The notes under the pieces are model-generated. The model saw nothing but the letters and a program-made list of their open reading frames with translations, searched no databases and was not told the DNA's origin. Below are positions 43,606 through 53,453 of a DNA stretch of 64,000 nucleotides, piece after piece. The position numbers were made by a program, and so were the translations under genes. This stretch comes from Deltaproteobacteria bacterium (GTDB lineage: Bacteria; Myxococcota; JADLHZ01), in NCBI GenBank assembly GCA_020848545.1, contig JADLHZ010000161.1, positions 21,236 through 85,235 on the forward strand, in the 5' to 3' direction. Position 1 is the stretch's first letter. The number at the start of each line of letters is the position of its first letter.

Positions 43606-43704
43606 GGACCGCGCTCAGGCGTGGTCGGTCGAGCCGAAGCTCGAACACATGAACATCTCCCAAGCCGGCGAACGCTGGCCGTGATATTTTATTTGGGGGG
43701 TCCC

Positions 43705-46700
43705 ATGTCACTCATGTTCAGATGTTTCGTCTTGCTGGTCACGGTCGTCATCACGACGCCGGCGCTCGCTGTCACCTTCACCGTCACGACCACCGCTGAC
43801 GTCGTCGAGAACGCGACGGTCCCGGGCGCGTGCTCGCTGCGCGAAGCCGTCAACTGCGCCAACGGTGTTGCGCCATCGAGCAACAACTCGACGACCTGCG
43901 ACGCCGTCTGCCAGACCGCTGCGACTGCCTTGAAGGCGATCGTGCTTGCGAACGGCGCGGTGTACGACCTGACGCTCCCCGCCGGCGCGGCCGACACCAA
44001 CGCCGGCGGCGAGCTCGACCTCACCGGCAGCATCGGCGACGTCGCCATCGGGCTGCTCGGCGGGACAGCCACCATCAGACAGACGATCGCCGGCCAACGC
44101 GTGATCGATGCGCTCGCCGGCGCCGGCCGGGTCACGCTCGCCAACTTGATCATCCGCGACGGCGCGATCACCGGCAACGGCGGCTGTATCAGCTACACCG
44201 GCGGGTTCCTCAGCCCCGGCAGCGCGCCGGGCCTCACCCTCTCCGGGACGACGGTGCGCAATTGCACTGCGATCGGAAACGGCGGTGGCATCTACTTCAA
44301 CAGCGCGGTCGCCACAGCAACGATGGGCGTTCTCGCCTCGAGCGTCATTGGCCTTCCCGCCGGACCGAACGCCGTGACGGGCAACGGCGGTGGCATCTAC
44401 TTCGACGCCGGCGGTAGCTCACTGCAGATCGACGCCAGCTCGGTGTCTGCGAACCAAGCGCATAGCGCCGGCGGCGGAGGTAACGGCGGCGGCATCTACT
44501 TCAACGGCAACGCCATCGACGATCTGCTCACGGTCTCGAACGGCGGTCGCATCGGCGACGTTGGCGCCGGCAACACCGCGGCGGCGAACGGCGGCGGCAT
44601 CTACTTTGCGAGCGACCAGAGCCTGCAGACCTTGCAAGTGCTCACGGGCTCGTTCGTCTCGAGCAACTCCGCGGTGAATGGCGGCGGGATCGCCTTCATG
44701 GCAACCACCGGCACCGCGCACGTCGTGTCGATCGCGGCGTCGACAGTCACTGCCAACCTCGCGAGCGGCGACGGCGCCGGCATTCACTTCACCGCGTCGA
44801 GCAACAGCGATCATTGCTCGTTGCTCACGACGGCGACGGTGTCGAACAACACCGCCACCGGAAACGGCGGCGGCGTCCTGTTCGCCGCGCCGGCAAACCC
44901 GGACGCGCAGCTGCGCTTGCTCGGCTCATCGAGCCTCGCCGGCAACACCGCGACGGACGGCGGCGGCGCGCAGCTCACCGGCGTAGGCGCGGTCACGGGA
45001 GCGGCCGGCGCGCAGGTCATAGATAACACGGCGACGAGCGACGGCGGCGGCCTCCACGTGGCGAACGGCACGGTGTCCTTGAACGGCAACCGCATCATCG
45101 TCTCCGGCAATCACGCCAACGGAACGACCCCCGGCGACGGCTTTGGCGGCGGCATCTTGTGCACGGCGGCCGCACGCGCCTGCGCGCTCACCGGCGTCGA
45201 CTTCACCGACAACCGCGCAGAAAACCGCGGCGGCGCGCTTTACACCGGCTCGGCGAACAGCTCGACAGCGACCGCCACGAACGTGACCTTCGCGCAAAAT
45301 CGCGTGGTGTCCGGCGCAGGCGGCGGCGGCGCGGTCTACGTGGCCGCGGGCGCCTTCGCGCTCACGAGCAGCACGCTCGGCCCGAACAACGCGGCGTTTG
45401 AAGGCGGGGGCATCTACAACTTGGGCATCACGGCGATCACGTCGAGCAGCGTGACAAACAACGGCCGCTACCCGAACGCCGCGGCGCCGACGATCACGAC
45501 GAGCGCGGGCGGTGGCGTCTTTTCGCTGCCGCCGAGCCCGAACGGCGGTGTCTTGGTGCTCTCGAGCGGCGTCAGGCCAACCTTCACCGGCAACTTCGCG
45601 TCGGACATGGGCGGCGCCATCAACGCGCAGGCGGCCAGCGTGAGCATCGTCGCGGCGGATCTCAGCGCGAACACCGCCACGAACGGCGGCGGCGCCGTGG
45701 CCATCGGGGGCACCGCGGCGCTCATCACGGCCACGAGCCGCTTCACCGGCAACTCGGCGTTCGACGGCGGCGCCATCGCGCTGACGAGCCCCGGGCCGCA
45801 CACGGTCAACGACGCAGTGGTCAACGGCAACCTCGCCAACATGACGACCGGCCGTGGCGGCGCACTCTATGTGGCGCCGGGCACGTCGGTGAACGTGCGG
45901 CGCGACTCCTTCAGCGGCAACAGCGCGAGCCGCGGCGGAGCGCTCTACATCGACGCCACCGCGGCGCTGGTCGGCAGCGTCAACAGCGCATCGACGACCT
46001 TCGACGGCAACTCGGCGGCGCTCGCCGGCGGCGCGATCTTCAGTGCGGGATCGGCGGCGCTCAGCTTTGCGACGATCACGAGCAACGTGGTCACCGACCT
46101 GCTCGGAACGAGCGGCGGCATTCACTTCGCGCCGATCTCCTTGGCGATCGCGACCGGCACCGTCACGCTCGGGCGCTCGGTGCTCATCGGCAACACCGCC
46201 GCGGCGAACGGCGACTGCGCGAGCGTCGGCGCGACGATGACTTCGCAGGGCAGCAATCTGTTCAGGCAACCGGCGCCGGCTACTTGCTTCACGGCCGTCC
46301 TCGGGAGCGATGTACAGGAGCCAAAGTTGGTGGCTGCCCTGTTTGCCCCGCTCGCGCTGTCCACGAATCAGCCGGGCGGCACCTTCGTCGAGACGCGCGC
46401 GCCGCTCTTTGGTAACCCCGCCGTCAACGCGGCCGAGGCTGTCGGCGCCGCGCCGTGCAACGCCGGTGCGCCTGACGCGCGCGGCGTCAACCGCACCACG
46501 CAAGGCGGCTCTTTCTGCGACGCCGGCGCTTATGAGACCGAGCTCGACTTGGTGCTGACGAAGAGCGACGCTCCCGATCCCGTGATCGCCGGCGGCGCCG
46601 TGCACCTCGCGTATACGATCACCGCGACGAACAGCGGCGACATCCCCATCGCGGGCGCCTCGTTCTCGGACACGCTGCCGGCGGGAACCACGCTCGACAC

Positions 46701-48360
46701 CATCGACACGAGCAGCGCGCCTGGTTGGAGCTGCATGAACACTGGCCCCGCCGTCAGCTGCTCCGCCGGCGCGCCGATGCCGCTGAGTGGCAGCGCTGCC
46801 TTCGTCGTCACGGTGAGCGTCGACGCGGCCGCGGATCCCACGGGCTCGCTCTCGAACACGGCAGTCGCCATGAGCACGCTCGCGGATCGCGCGGGCGCCA
46901 ACAACGCGGACACCGAAGCAACCGCCATCGACGCGACGATCGCGCTCGCGATCCCCACGCTCGCGCGAGTGCCGGCGACGAGCCCGCTCGCGAAAGGATC
47001 GCCTGTCAGCTACTCGATCGTGCTGAGCAATGCGGGCCCGAGCACCGCCGTCGCGAGCACCTTTGCGCTCACGCTCGACACGCTCGCATCGCCCGACCGG
47101 CTCATCGGCGCCACCTGGACGTGCATGGCGGCGGGCGCAAGCCAGTGCAGCGCGCCAAGCGGAAACGGCGCGCCGACCGGCGTCGCCGTCACGCTCGTCG
47201 CCGGGGCCGACATCACCTTCGTCGTCGACGCGTTCATCGATCCGACGACGACGGACCTCGCGAGCGCCGTCGACGTGCAAGCCACGCTCACACCGGGCGC
47301 CGCGTACGGCGGGGCGCCGGTGAACAAGAACGATGCGGCGCCGTTCATGATCGATCCGGCCGCTGCCGTGGCAACCTTGCTCGCGGCGATCACCGCCAAC
47401 CCCGATCCGTCGGTCATCGCCGGCACCAGCGTCACCTTCACGGCCCAAGACGGCAACAGCGGTCCGAGCGTGTCGCAGAGCGTGACGAAGACGTTCACTG
47501 TTGGCGCCGCGGCGTACCACGTCGAGACGCTGACGCCGCCGACGGCCGCCGCGGGCTTCAGCTGCGGCGCCGACAAAGCCGTCGGCGATCCGGGCCCCGT
47601 CGTCGTCACCTGTACGTGCAACGCGCCGTGCGTCGAAGACGTCCAAGCGCTGGCCGACGCCGCGATCGTGACAATGCACGTGCCGGCGAGCGCGCCGCCG
47701 GGTGCGACAGTCACGGCCGACTACGTGCTCTCCGGCGCGTTCGACGCCGACGGCGCCAGCGCAAGCGAAGCGGTCACCGTGACTCAAAGCGCCGACCTGA
47801 GCGTGGCGGTCACCAGCGCTCCCGACGCGCCACCGCCCGGCAGCCTCGTGGCGATCACCATCACCTTGAGCAACGCCGGCCCGAGCGACGCCAACGCCGC
47901 GACCATCGCGTTGAGCTTGCCCGCGGGCGTAGGCTTCGAAAGCATCGCAGCGGCGCCGGCGTATCTCTGCACGACGCCGGCCGTAGGCGACCCTGGCGAC
48001 ATCAGCTGCGCGATCATGAGCCTCGCTGCGATGGCAAGCGACGTCATCACCATCGTCGTCCGGCTGAGCGACACGTTCCTCGCGCCGACCGTTCCGTTCG
48101 CGGTCGCGGTCGCGAGCAGCGCCACCGAGACCGACGTGAGCGACAATAGCGCCGCGATCACCGTGACCCTCGGCGACGGCAGCGCTGGCGGCGCGGGCGG
48201 CGGCGGCAGTGCGGGCAACGACGGCGGTGGGGACGGCAACGACGCGGGTACTGCTGTCGCGCGCGGCTGTCGCTGTGACGACACGGGCGCGGCGCCGGCC
48301 GGCGAGATGCTGCTCGCGTTGCTCGTCGGCGCGTGGCTCATGCGCAGACGCCGGTCCTGA
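43705..48360 (+). CDS. giant surface protein: CSLREA/beta-helix, DUF11 repeats, MYXO-CTERM-type signal
   Basis: This 1551-residue exported protein starts MSLMFRCFVLLVTVVITTPA (signal peptide), from the ATG at 43705 after a GGGGGG ribosome binding site. ACSLREAVNCAN at about 43-54 is a CSLREA domain. Residues about 130-940 are a parallel beta-helix with some twenty GGGIYF/GGALY-type turns, like polymorphic outer-membrane proteins. From about 948 there are four DUF11-like domains (LVLTKSDAPDPVIAGGAV, SYSIVLSNAGPSTA, ITLSNAGPSDANAA). A Gly-rich spacer precedes GCRCDDTGAAPAGEMLLALL and RRRR, a MYXO-CTERM sorting signal. It is probably surface-anchored and possibly an adhesin. Confidence 0.9.
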   Translation: MSLMFRCFVLLVTVVITTPALAVTFTVTTTADVVENATVPGACSLREAVNCANGVAPSSNNSTTCDAVCQTAATALKAIVLANGAVYDLTLPAGAADTNAGGELDLTGSIGDVAIGLLGGTATIRQTIAGQRVIDALAGAGRVTLANLIIRDGAITGNGGCISYTGGFLSPGSAPGLTLSGTTVRNCTAIGNGGGIYFNSAVATATMGVLASSVIGLPAGPNAVTGNGGGIYFDAGGSSLQIDASSVSANQAHSAGGGGNGGGIYFNGNAIDDLLTVSNGGRIGDVGAGNTAAANGGGIYFASDQSLQTLQVLTGSFVSSNSAVNGGGIAFMATTGTAHVVSIAASTVTANLASGDGAGIHFTASSNSDHCSLLTTATVSNNTATGNGGGVLFAAPANPDAQLRLLGSSSLAGNTATDGGGAQLTGVGAVTGAAGAQVIDNTATSDGGGLHVANGTVSLNGNRIIVSGNHANGTTPGDGFGGGILCTAAARACALTGVDFTDNRAENRGGALYTGSANSSTATATNVTFAQNRVVSGAGGGGAVYVAAGAFALTSSTLGPNNAAFEGGGIYNLGITAITSSSVTNNGRYPNAAAPTITTSAGGGVFSLPPSPNGGVLVLSSGVRPTFTGNFASDMGGAINAQAASVSIVAADLSANTATNGGGAVAIGGTAALITATSRFTGNSAFDGGAIALTSPGPHTVNDAVVNGNLANMTTGRGGALYVAPGTSVNVRRDSFSGNSASRGGALYIDATAALVGSVNSASTTFDGNSAALAGGAIFSAGSAALSFATITSNVVTDLLGTSGGIHFAPISLAIATGTVTLGRSVLIGNTAAANGDCASVGATMTSQGSNLFRQPAPATCFTAVLGSDVQEPKLVAALFAPLALSTNQPGGTFVETRAPLFGNPAVNAAEAVGAAPCNAGAPDARGVNRTTQGGSFCDAGAYETELDLVLTKSDAPDPVIAGGAVHLAYTITATNSGDIPIAGASFSDTLPAGTTLDTIDTSSAPGWSCMNTGPAVSCSAGAPMPLSGSAAFVVTVSVDAAADPTGSLSNTAVAMSTLADRAGANNADTEATAIDATIALAIPTLARVPATSPLAKGSPVSYSIVLSNAGPSTAVASTFALTLDTLASPDRLIGATWTCMAAGASQCSAPSGNGAPTGVAVTLVAGADITFVVDAFIDPTTTDLASAVDVQATLTPGAAYGGAPVNKNDAAPFMIDPAAAVATLLAAITANPDPSVIAGTSVTFTAQDGNSGPSVSQSVTKTFTVGAAAYHVETLTPPTAAAGFSCGADKAVGDPGPVVVTCTCNAPCVEDVQALADAAIVTMHVPASAPPGATVTADYVLSGAFDADGASASEAVTVTQSADLSVAVTSAPDAPPPGSLVAITITLSNAGPSDANAATIALSLPAGVGFESIAAAPAYLCTTPAVGDPGDISCAIMSLAAMASDVITIVVRLSDTFLAPTVPFAVAVASSATETDVSDNSAAITVTLGDGSAGGAGGGGSAGNDGGGDGNDAGTAVARGCRCDDTGAAPAGEMLLALLVGAWLMRRRRS

Positions 48361-48758
48361 GCGAAGCGCGCCGCCGCGATCGAATGATGAAGCTAGCTGC
48401 GACCGCGTGAAGCTTGCCCGTAGCCGTTGACGTTGACGTTGACGTCCAGCCCATGGGCCCTGACCTCCCATGCCCTGGCCACGCACGCGACCTCGACCGT
48501 GACCATGACCGCGCGGAGGGCGTGTCTGGTGTAAAAAAAACGGCTTGCGTCGATCGTTCGGTTTGGATTGCCGAGCAGGTGTGACCTTTCGCAATCTTGG
48601 GGCTCTGAGCGAACAACTGCGCATCCTCGTCGTCGTCACCAGGGACGCGATCGTGACGCGGAGCGAAGCACGGCCCTTCGCCTGAAGATATCGCGGCGCG
48701 TGACAAGATCATCACAGAGAGGCTGGCGCCTGCGCACCTGCCGGGTAGGCTCCGCCGC
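48361..48758. other. gene-free interval between two envelope giants
   Basis: About 398 bases with no convincing gene. GTTGAC is repeated three times at 48426-48443, with related GACC repeats to about 48510, then a run of eight A at about 48533-48540. No terminator or clear promoter was recognised. Confidence 0.6.
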
Positions 48759-51700
48759 ATGATCGGCGCTCTCGTCTTCCCCGCGCTTTGGCTGTGCACC
48801 GCCGTCCCGGCGCCGACGCTCACGCTCGATGTCGCTTACGTGGAGCTGCCGGGGGCGAAGCCGGAGGCGACGATCATCTTTCGCGGCGTCACGGAAGCGA
48901 AGCTCTCGCTCTTTCGCGCGGACGTCGCGAGCACGCCGGCGAAGACGTATTTCGGCGACGAAGGCGGCGTGGAGCGCGCGGCGAAGCGCAAGCTCGTCAC
49001 CAGCTGGACGGTTGCGCTCAACGAGACCGAGAAAGACAAGCCGACACGCCAAGCGATCGCGCTCGCGGCGCAGCCGCCGGGCGTCTACGTGCTCAGCGCC
49101 GAAGCCGGCGCGCTGCGCGACGAGACGCTGCTCTACGTCACGCCTTACGCCGCGGTGGCGAAGCTCGGCGCCTCGGCCACGCGCTTCGACGCACGCGACG
49201 TGCTCGTTTGGCTCACCGACGCCGTGAGCTCGCGTGCGATCGGCGGCGCCAGCGCCATCGCGTTCGTGGAGATTCAAGACGGCGAGACGAGCCGAACGAA
49301 GCGCATCGACGCCGCTTGCGACAGTAAAGGCCTCTGCCGCATGTCGATGCCACCGAAGATGAGCAAGGCCGCGATCTGGGTGGGCAAGGGAGACGTTTGG
49401 ACCTACGTCGAAGCGGCGCCCGACTATTGGGATTCGCCGGAGCGCGAGATGCTCGCGTACGTCATCACCGATCGGCCGCTCTACAAGCCGAACGAGAAAG
49501 TGGGGATCAAGGTGTTCGCGCGCGGCCGCGGCGGTGGCGGACCGGGACGGCCGATCGCGAACAAGAAGCTGCGCGTGATCACCGCCGACGATCGCGGCCA
49601 AGAGATCGATCGCCACGAAGTGCGGACGAACGCGTTCGGCACGGCGAGCTTTCTGCTGCCGCTCGCCAAGGACGCGGCGCTCGGGCTCTATCAAGTGTCG
49701 GTCGAGAACCCGAACGATCAGGACACGATGTATCTGACTCAAGCGGGCGGTGTGTTTCGCATCGAGGAGTACAAGCTCCCCGAGATGCTCGTGACGGTCG
49801 AGCCGGTGGGATCGACGCTGCGCGGGCAGGCGATCAAAGTGCGCGTGACGGCGTCGCTCTACGCCGGCGGACCGGTGCCGTTTGCGGACGGTCGCGCGAC
49901 GGTCACGTTTCACCCATGGACACACTTCTTCGCCCGCTGGGACGACGAGCCCGACGATTGGCTTACCGGGCTCTTCAGCGGCTACGGCGGCGGTGCGAGC
50001 TATCCGCGCGGCTACGGCGGCGATTCGATCGGGCTCGGCGGCCTCGGCAAGAACCCGCGGGCCCGCGCCAAGACGCCGTGCTTCAACTGGCAGAAGAAGG
50101 ACTTCGCGTTTCGCACCGGCGAAGACGGCGTCGCCGAGATCGAGATCGAGGGCGCGTGCCCGTCGGTGCCCGAGCACACGGCGAGCGTGTCGGTGTCGCT
50201 CACCGACCTCTCCCGCCGCGAAGTCAGCGGTCGTGGCGAGGTGAACGTGTCACATACGGCGTGGTACGCGGACGTCCGCACCGATCACTTTCTCTACAAG
50301 CCAGGCGAGCGCATTCACGTCACGGTGCGCGCCGAGGATTCGAACAGCCGCCCGGAGTCGCCGATCGTGCAAGTGCGCCTCGTCCGCGCAGACTCGTCGA
50401 ACAAGGAGGTGCTGCGGAAGGACCTCGTGCTCTCGGCCGGACGCGGCGAGATCGATCTCGAGACCAAAGAGCTCGGCGGGCTGCGCATCGAAGTGCGGCC
50501 GCAAGGCGCCGATCCTGCCGACGAGGACACGCTCGCCACCTCCGATCTTTGGCTGACGAGCGACACAGAAGCCGTCGTACCGCCGTGGCGCGGCATGTTC
50601 GTGACGACCGATCGCCGGCCGGCGCGCGCAGGCTCTACCTTGCGCGGGCTCGTGATCAGCGAGGTCCCGGGCGGCGATGCGCTGATCACGCTCGAAGGCG
50701 ACGGCGTCTACGCGGCGCACGTGCTGCCGATGCGGGGCCGCGCGCGCTACTTCGAAGTGCCGCTCACCGGCGTGATGACGCCCGCGGTCACGCTCGCCGT
50801 CTCGCGCTTCGAGCGCTGCGCGCACAACACGGCCGGCGGCGACATCAGCGTGTTCGGCAGCGAGATGCCGATCGACGTGAAGGTGAAGCCCACGGTGACC
50901 TCGGCGCTGCCGGGATCGACGATGCCGGTGACCGTGGGGCTCGCAGGCACGCCTGCAGGCACCGACGTCGAGGTGGCGCTCGCGATGGTCGACGATGCGC
51001 TCACCACGATCACGGCGCCAGACAGCGAAGGCCAGCCGGATCTCGTCACCTTCTTCGCGCGCACGTACATGGGCAACCGCGTGCTAACGACGTCGACGAG
51101 CGACAGTTGGCATTTTCGTGAGCTGCCCGCGCTGCCGGCGCCGGCGAGCGAGGAGACGCCGCCCGACTACTTCGACGCGATGTTCAGCACCATTCGCTCG
51201 ACGCGACCATCGAAGTACGGAAGCGCGTACGGCAGCGGCGGTGAAAGCAAGGAAGGCGTCGGGGGGCTCGGCCTGCGCGGCGCTGGCGTGGGCGGCGGTG
51301 GAGTCGGCGACGCCGTCGGGCTCGCCAGCAGCCGCGGTGGAGCAACGGCGCCAACGCCAGTGCACGTGCGCTCGAAGTTCGGCAGCTCCGCCGGCTGGTA
51401 TCCGGACCTGCACGGATCGCTCGGCGGCAGCGCGTCGGCCTCGGCGCGCTTTTCGGACTCGCTCACACGCTGGCGCCTCGTCGCCTACGCCGTGAGCGCC
51501 AGCGGCCACGTGGGCATGGGCGCAGTGAACGTCCGCACGGAGCTGCCCTTGATGGTGCGTTTACAAGCGCCGCGCTTCCTCACCGAGCGCGACGAGGTGG
51601 TCGTCTCCGCGGTCGTCTCGAGCCGGCTGCCGCAGCGCGCAAACGTGGACGTTGCGATCGACGCGCCTGGGCTGAAGCCGCTTGGACCGGCGCAGCGCAC

Positions 51701-53432
51701 GGTCGCGCTCTTGCCGAAGCACGATGCCCGCCTCGATGTTCGCTACGCCGTGACGAGCGCGGGCGAACGGCGCGTCCGGGCGATCGCGCGGGCCGGCGGC
51801 GCCAGCGACGCGATGGAGTGGAAGCTGCCGAGCGGCCTGCACAGCGTGCCCGTGCGCAGCACCTTCGCCGGCGCGTTGCAGGAGAAGGTCACGTTCGCGG
51901 TCAGCCTGCCCGAGCAACGCAACAAGAACGCGACGGCGCTCGTGCTGACGATCTCGCCCTCGTTGCTCTCGGCGATGCTCGACGCGCTCCCTTTTCTCGC
52001 CGAGTACCCGTACGGCTGCGTAGAGCAAACGCTGTCCCGCTTCGTGCCGGCGGTGGCGGCCGCGCGCGTGGTCAAGAAGCTCGGGGTGCCGGCGACGCGC
52101 GTGCCGAAGAACTTGGACGCGATGGTCGACGCCGGCCTGCAGCGCCTCTATTCGTTTCACCACTCGGACGGCGGCTGGGGCTGGTGGCAGACCGATCCGA
52201 GCGATCTGCGCATGACGGCGTACGTGCTCGTCGGGCTCGCGCTCGCGATCGACGCCGGCGTGAAGGTCGACCCGACGAAGCTCGAGCGCGGGCGCGCGTG
52301 GCTGCTCGCGCAGGTCGACAAAGCAGAAGGCGAGGAGCTCGCGTTCGCGGCATATGCGCTCGCGGCGAGCGGAGGTGCGACGAAGGCGCTGCTCGACAAG
52401 GTGGCGCTCGCGGCGAAGGACATGAACGATCGCGGCCGTGCGTTCGTGGCGCTCGCGTTGGCGACGGCGAAAGATCAGCGCGGCGCGAGCGTGCTCTCGG
52501 CGATGAGCACGCTGTTCGCCGCGGCCGAAGATCGACTGAGCGATCCCAGGCTCGTCGACGCGTGGAAGCAGGCGCAGGCGATCGAGATCCTCGCGCTCGC
52601 GCTGACGGCGGCGGTGCGGCTGAACGACGCGCGAGTGCCGGTGCTCACGAACGCCTTGCTCGCCCGCCGCCACGGTGATCGCTGGCACTCGACGCGCGAC
52701 ACCGCCCTCGCCGTCTACGCCCTCGCCGAGCAGGCGTTGCAGGCGCGCGAGAAGCTGACCGACGGCACGATCCGCGTGCTCGTCAACGGCAAGGTCGCCG
52801 CCACCCGCGCGTACAAGTCGGGCGGCGCCGAGTATCAGGCGCTGCGCTTCGCGGACACGAGCTTCGTACCGGGCGCGAACCAGATCGTCGTCGAGCACAA
52901 GGGCGAGGCGAACGGCCACTACGCGGCGGTGTTCGAGGTCGGCGACAACGCCGAGGACGTGAAGGCGCGATCGAGCGAGCACGTCGCGATCGCGCGGCGC
53001 TACTTCATCGGCGATAGCGCGACGCCTGCGAGCGCGCCGGCTCTGCTCGGGCTCGCGTCAGGGCAGCGCGTCATCGTCGAGCTCGCCGTCACAGTGGCGA
53101 AGCCGGTCGAGTACCTGATGATCGAGGATCTGAAGCCGGCCGGGCTCGAAGCGGTGGCGACGCGCAGCGGCCCCGAGATCTGCGGCTACCACTGCACGCA
53201 CGCCGAGCTACGCCCGGATCGGGTCGCGCTCTTCTTTCGCCATCTTCACAAAGGCACGCACACCTTCAGCTACGAGCTGCGCGCCGAAGCTCCTGGTGCC
53301 TTCCACGGCCTCCCCGCGCGCGTCGAAGCGATGTACGCGCCGGAGATCTTCGCCACGAGCGACGAGGCCCGCGTGACGGTGGAAGAAAAGGTCCCTGGGA
53401 CCTTTTCCAACGCAGCGCCGGCGATTCGATGA
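48759..53432 (+). CDS. alpha-2-macroglobulin family protein with intact thioester motif
   Basis: This is a predicted exported protease trap of 1557 residues. A hydrophobic N-terminus (MIGALVFPALWLCTAVPAP) acts as signal peptide; the lipobox is poor. Successive macroglobulin domains include ITDRPLYKPNEKVGIKVFAR and YADVRTDHFLYKPGERIHV. A Gly-rich bait-like stretch is at about 830-865. YPYGCVEQTLSRF carries the CxEQ thioester (Cys1087, Gln1090), then DGGWGWWQTDPSDLRMTAYV. Near the end the frame runs through a GGTCCC palindrome encoding EKVPGTFS, so the last 12-13 residues look acquired. A second palindrome overlaps the stop. Bacterial homologues usually pair with PBP1C; none is seen here. Confidence 0.92.
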   Translation: MIGALVFPALWLCTAVPAPTLTLDVAYVELPGAKPEATIIFRGVTEAKLSLFRADVASTPAKTYFGDEGGVERAAKRKLVTSWTVALNETEKDKPTRQAIALAAQPPGVYVLSAEAGALRDETLLYVTPYAAVAKLGASATRFDARDVLVWLTDAVSSRAIGGASAIAFVEIQDGETSRTKRIDAACDSKGLCRMSMPPKMSKAAIWVGKGDVWTYVEAAPDYWDSPEREMLAYVITDRPLYKPNEKVGIKVFARGRGGGGPGRPIANKKLRVITADDRGQEIDRHEVRTNAFGTASFLLPLAKDAALGLYQVSVENPNDQDTMYLTQAGGVFRIEEYKLPEMLVTVEPVGSTLRGQAIKVRVTASLYAGGPVPFADGRATVTFHPWTHFFARWDDEPDDWLTGLFSGYGGGASYPRGYGGDSIGLGGLGKNPRARAKTPCFNWQKKDFAFRTGEDGVAEIEIEGACPSVPEHTASVSVSLTDLSRREVSGRGEVNVSHTAWYADVRTDHFLYKPGERIHVTVRAEDSNSRPESPIVQVRLVRADSSNKEVLRKDLVLSAGRGEIDLETKELGGLRIEVRPQGADPADEDTLATSDLWLTSDTEAVVPPWRGMFVTTDRRPARAGSTLRGLVISEVPGGDALITLEGDGVYAAHVLPMRGRARYFEVPLTGVMTPAVTLAVSRFERCAHNTAGGDISVFGSEMPIDVKVKPTVTSALPGSTMPVTVGLAGTPAGTDVEVALAMVDDALTTITAPDSEGQPDLVTFFARTYMGNRVLTTSTSDSWHFRELPALPAPASEETPPDYFDAMFSTIRSTRPSKYGSAYGSGGESKEGVGGLGLRGAGVGGGGVGDAVGLASSRGGATAPTPVHVRSKFGSSAGWYPDLHGSLGGSASASARFSDSLTRWRLVAYAVSASGHVGMGAVNVRTELPLMVRLQAPRFLTERDEVVVSAVVSSRLPQRANVDVAIDAPGLKPLGPAQRTVALLPKHDARLDVRYAVTSAGERRVRAIARAGGASDAMEWKLPSGLHSVPVRSTFAGALQEKVTFAVSLPEQRNKNATALVLTISPSLLSAMLDALPFLAEYPYGCVEQTLSRFVPAVAAARVVKKLGVPATRVPKNLDAMVDAGLQRLYSFHHSDGGWGWWQTDPSDLRMTAYVLVGLALAIDAGVKVDPTKLERGRAWLLAQVDKAEGEELAFAAYALAASGGATKALLDKVALAAKDMNDRGRAFVALALATAKDQRGASVLSAMSTLFAAAEDRLSDPRLVDAWKQAQAIEILALALTAAVRLNDARVPVLTNALLARRHGDRWHSTRDTALAVYALAEQALQAREKLTDGTIRVLVNGKVAATRAYKSGGAEYQALRFADTSFVPGANQIVVEHKGEANGHYAAVFEVGDNAEDVKARSSEHVAIARRYFIGDSATPASAPALLGLASGQRVIVELAVTVAKPVEYLMIEDLKPAGLEAVATRSGPEICGYHCTHAELRPDRVALFFRHLHKGTHTFSYELRAEAPGAFHGLPARVEAMYAPEIFATSDEARVTVEEKVPGTFSNAAPAIR
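53386..53406. repeat. GGTCCC palindrome, copy 4, inside the macroglobulin coding region
   Basis: AAAAGGTCCCTGGGACCTTT at 53386-53405 (plus T) is read in frame as K-V-P-G-T-F. It is the only copy inside a coding sequence. It lies 25 bases before copy 5 in the same orientation. Confidence 0.9.
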
Positions 53433-53452
53433 AAAGGTCCCTGGGACCTTTT
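53432..53452. repeat. GGTCCC palindrome, copy 5, between convergent stop codons
   Basis: AAAAGGTCCCTGGGACCTTT at 53432-53451 (plus T). Its first A is the last base of the TGA of the macroglobulin gene, and it ends one base before the stop codon (53454-53456) of the convergent metal exporter gene. It could terminate transcription in both directions. Confidence 0.9.
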
Positions 53453-53453
53453 C

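Noticed and set aside
44926..48639. Long minus-strand open frame (about 1237 codons) opposite the MYXO-CTERM protein gene
   Set aside because: Arg/Ala/Asp-rich shadow of a GC-biased coding strand with no domains or signal peptide; the plus-strand gene has clear domains.
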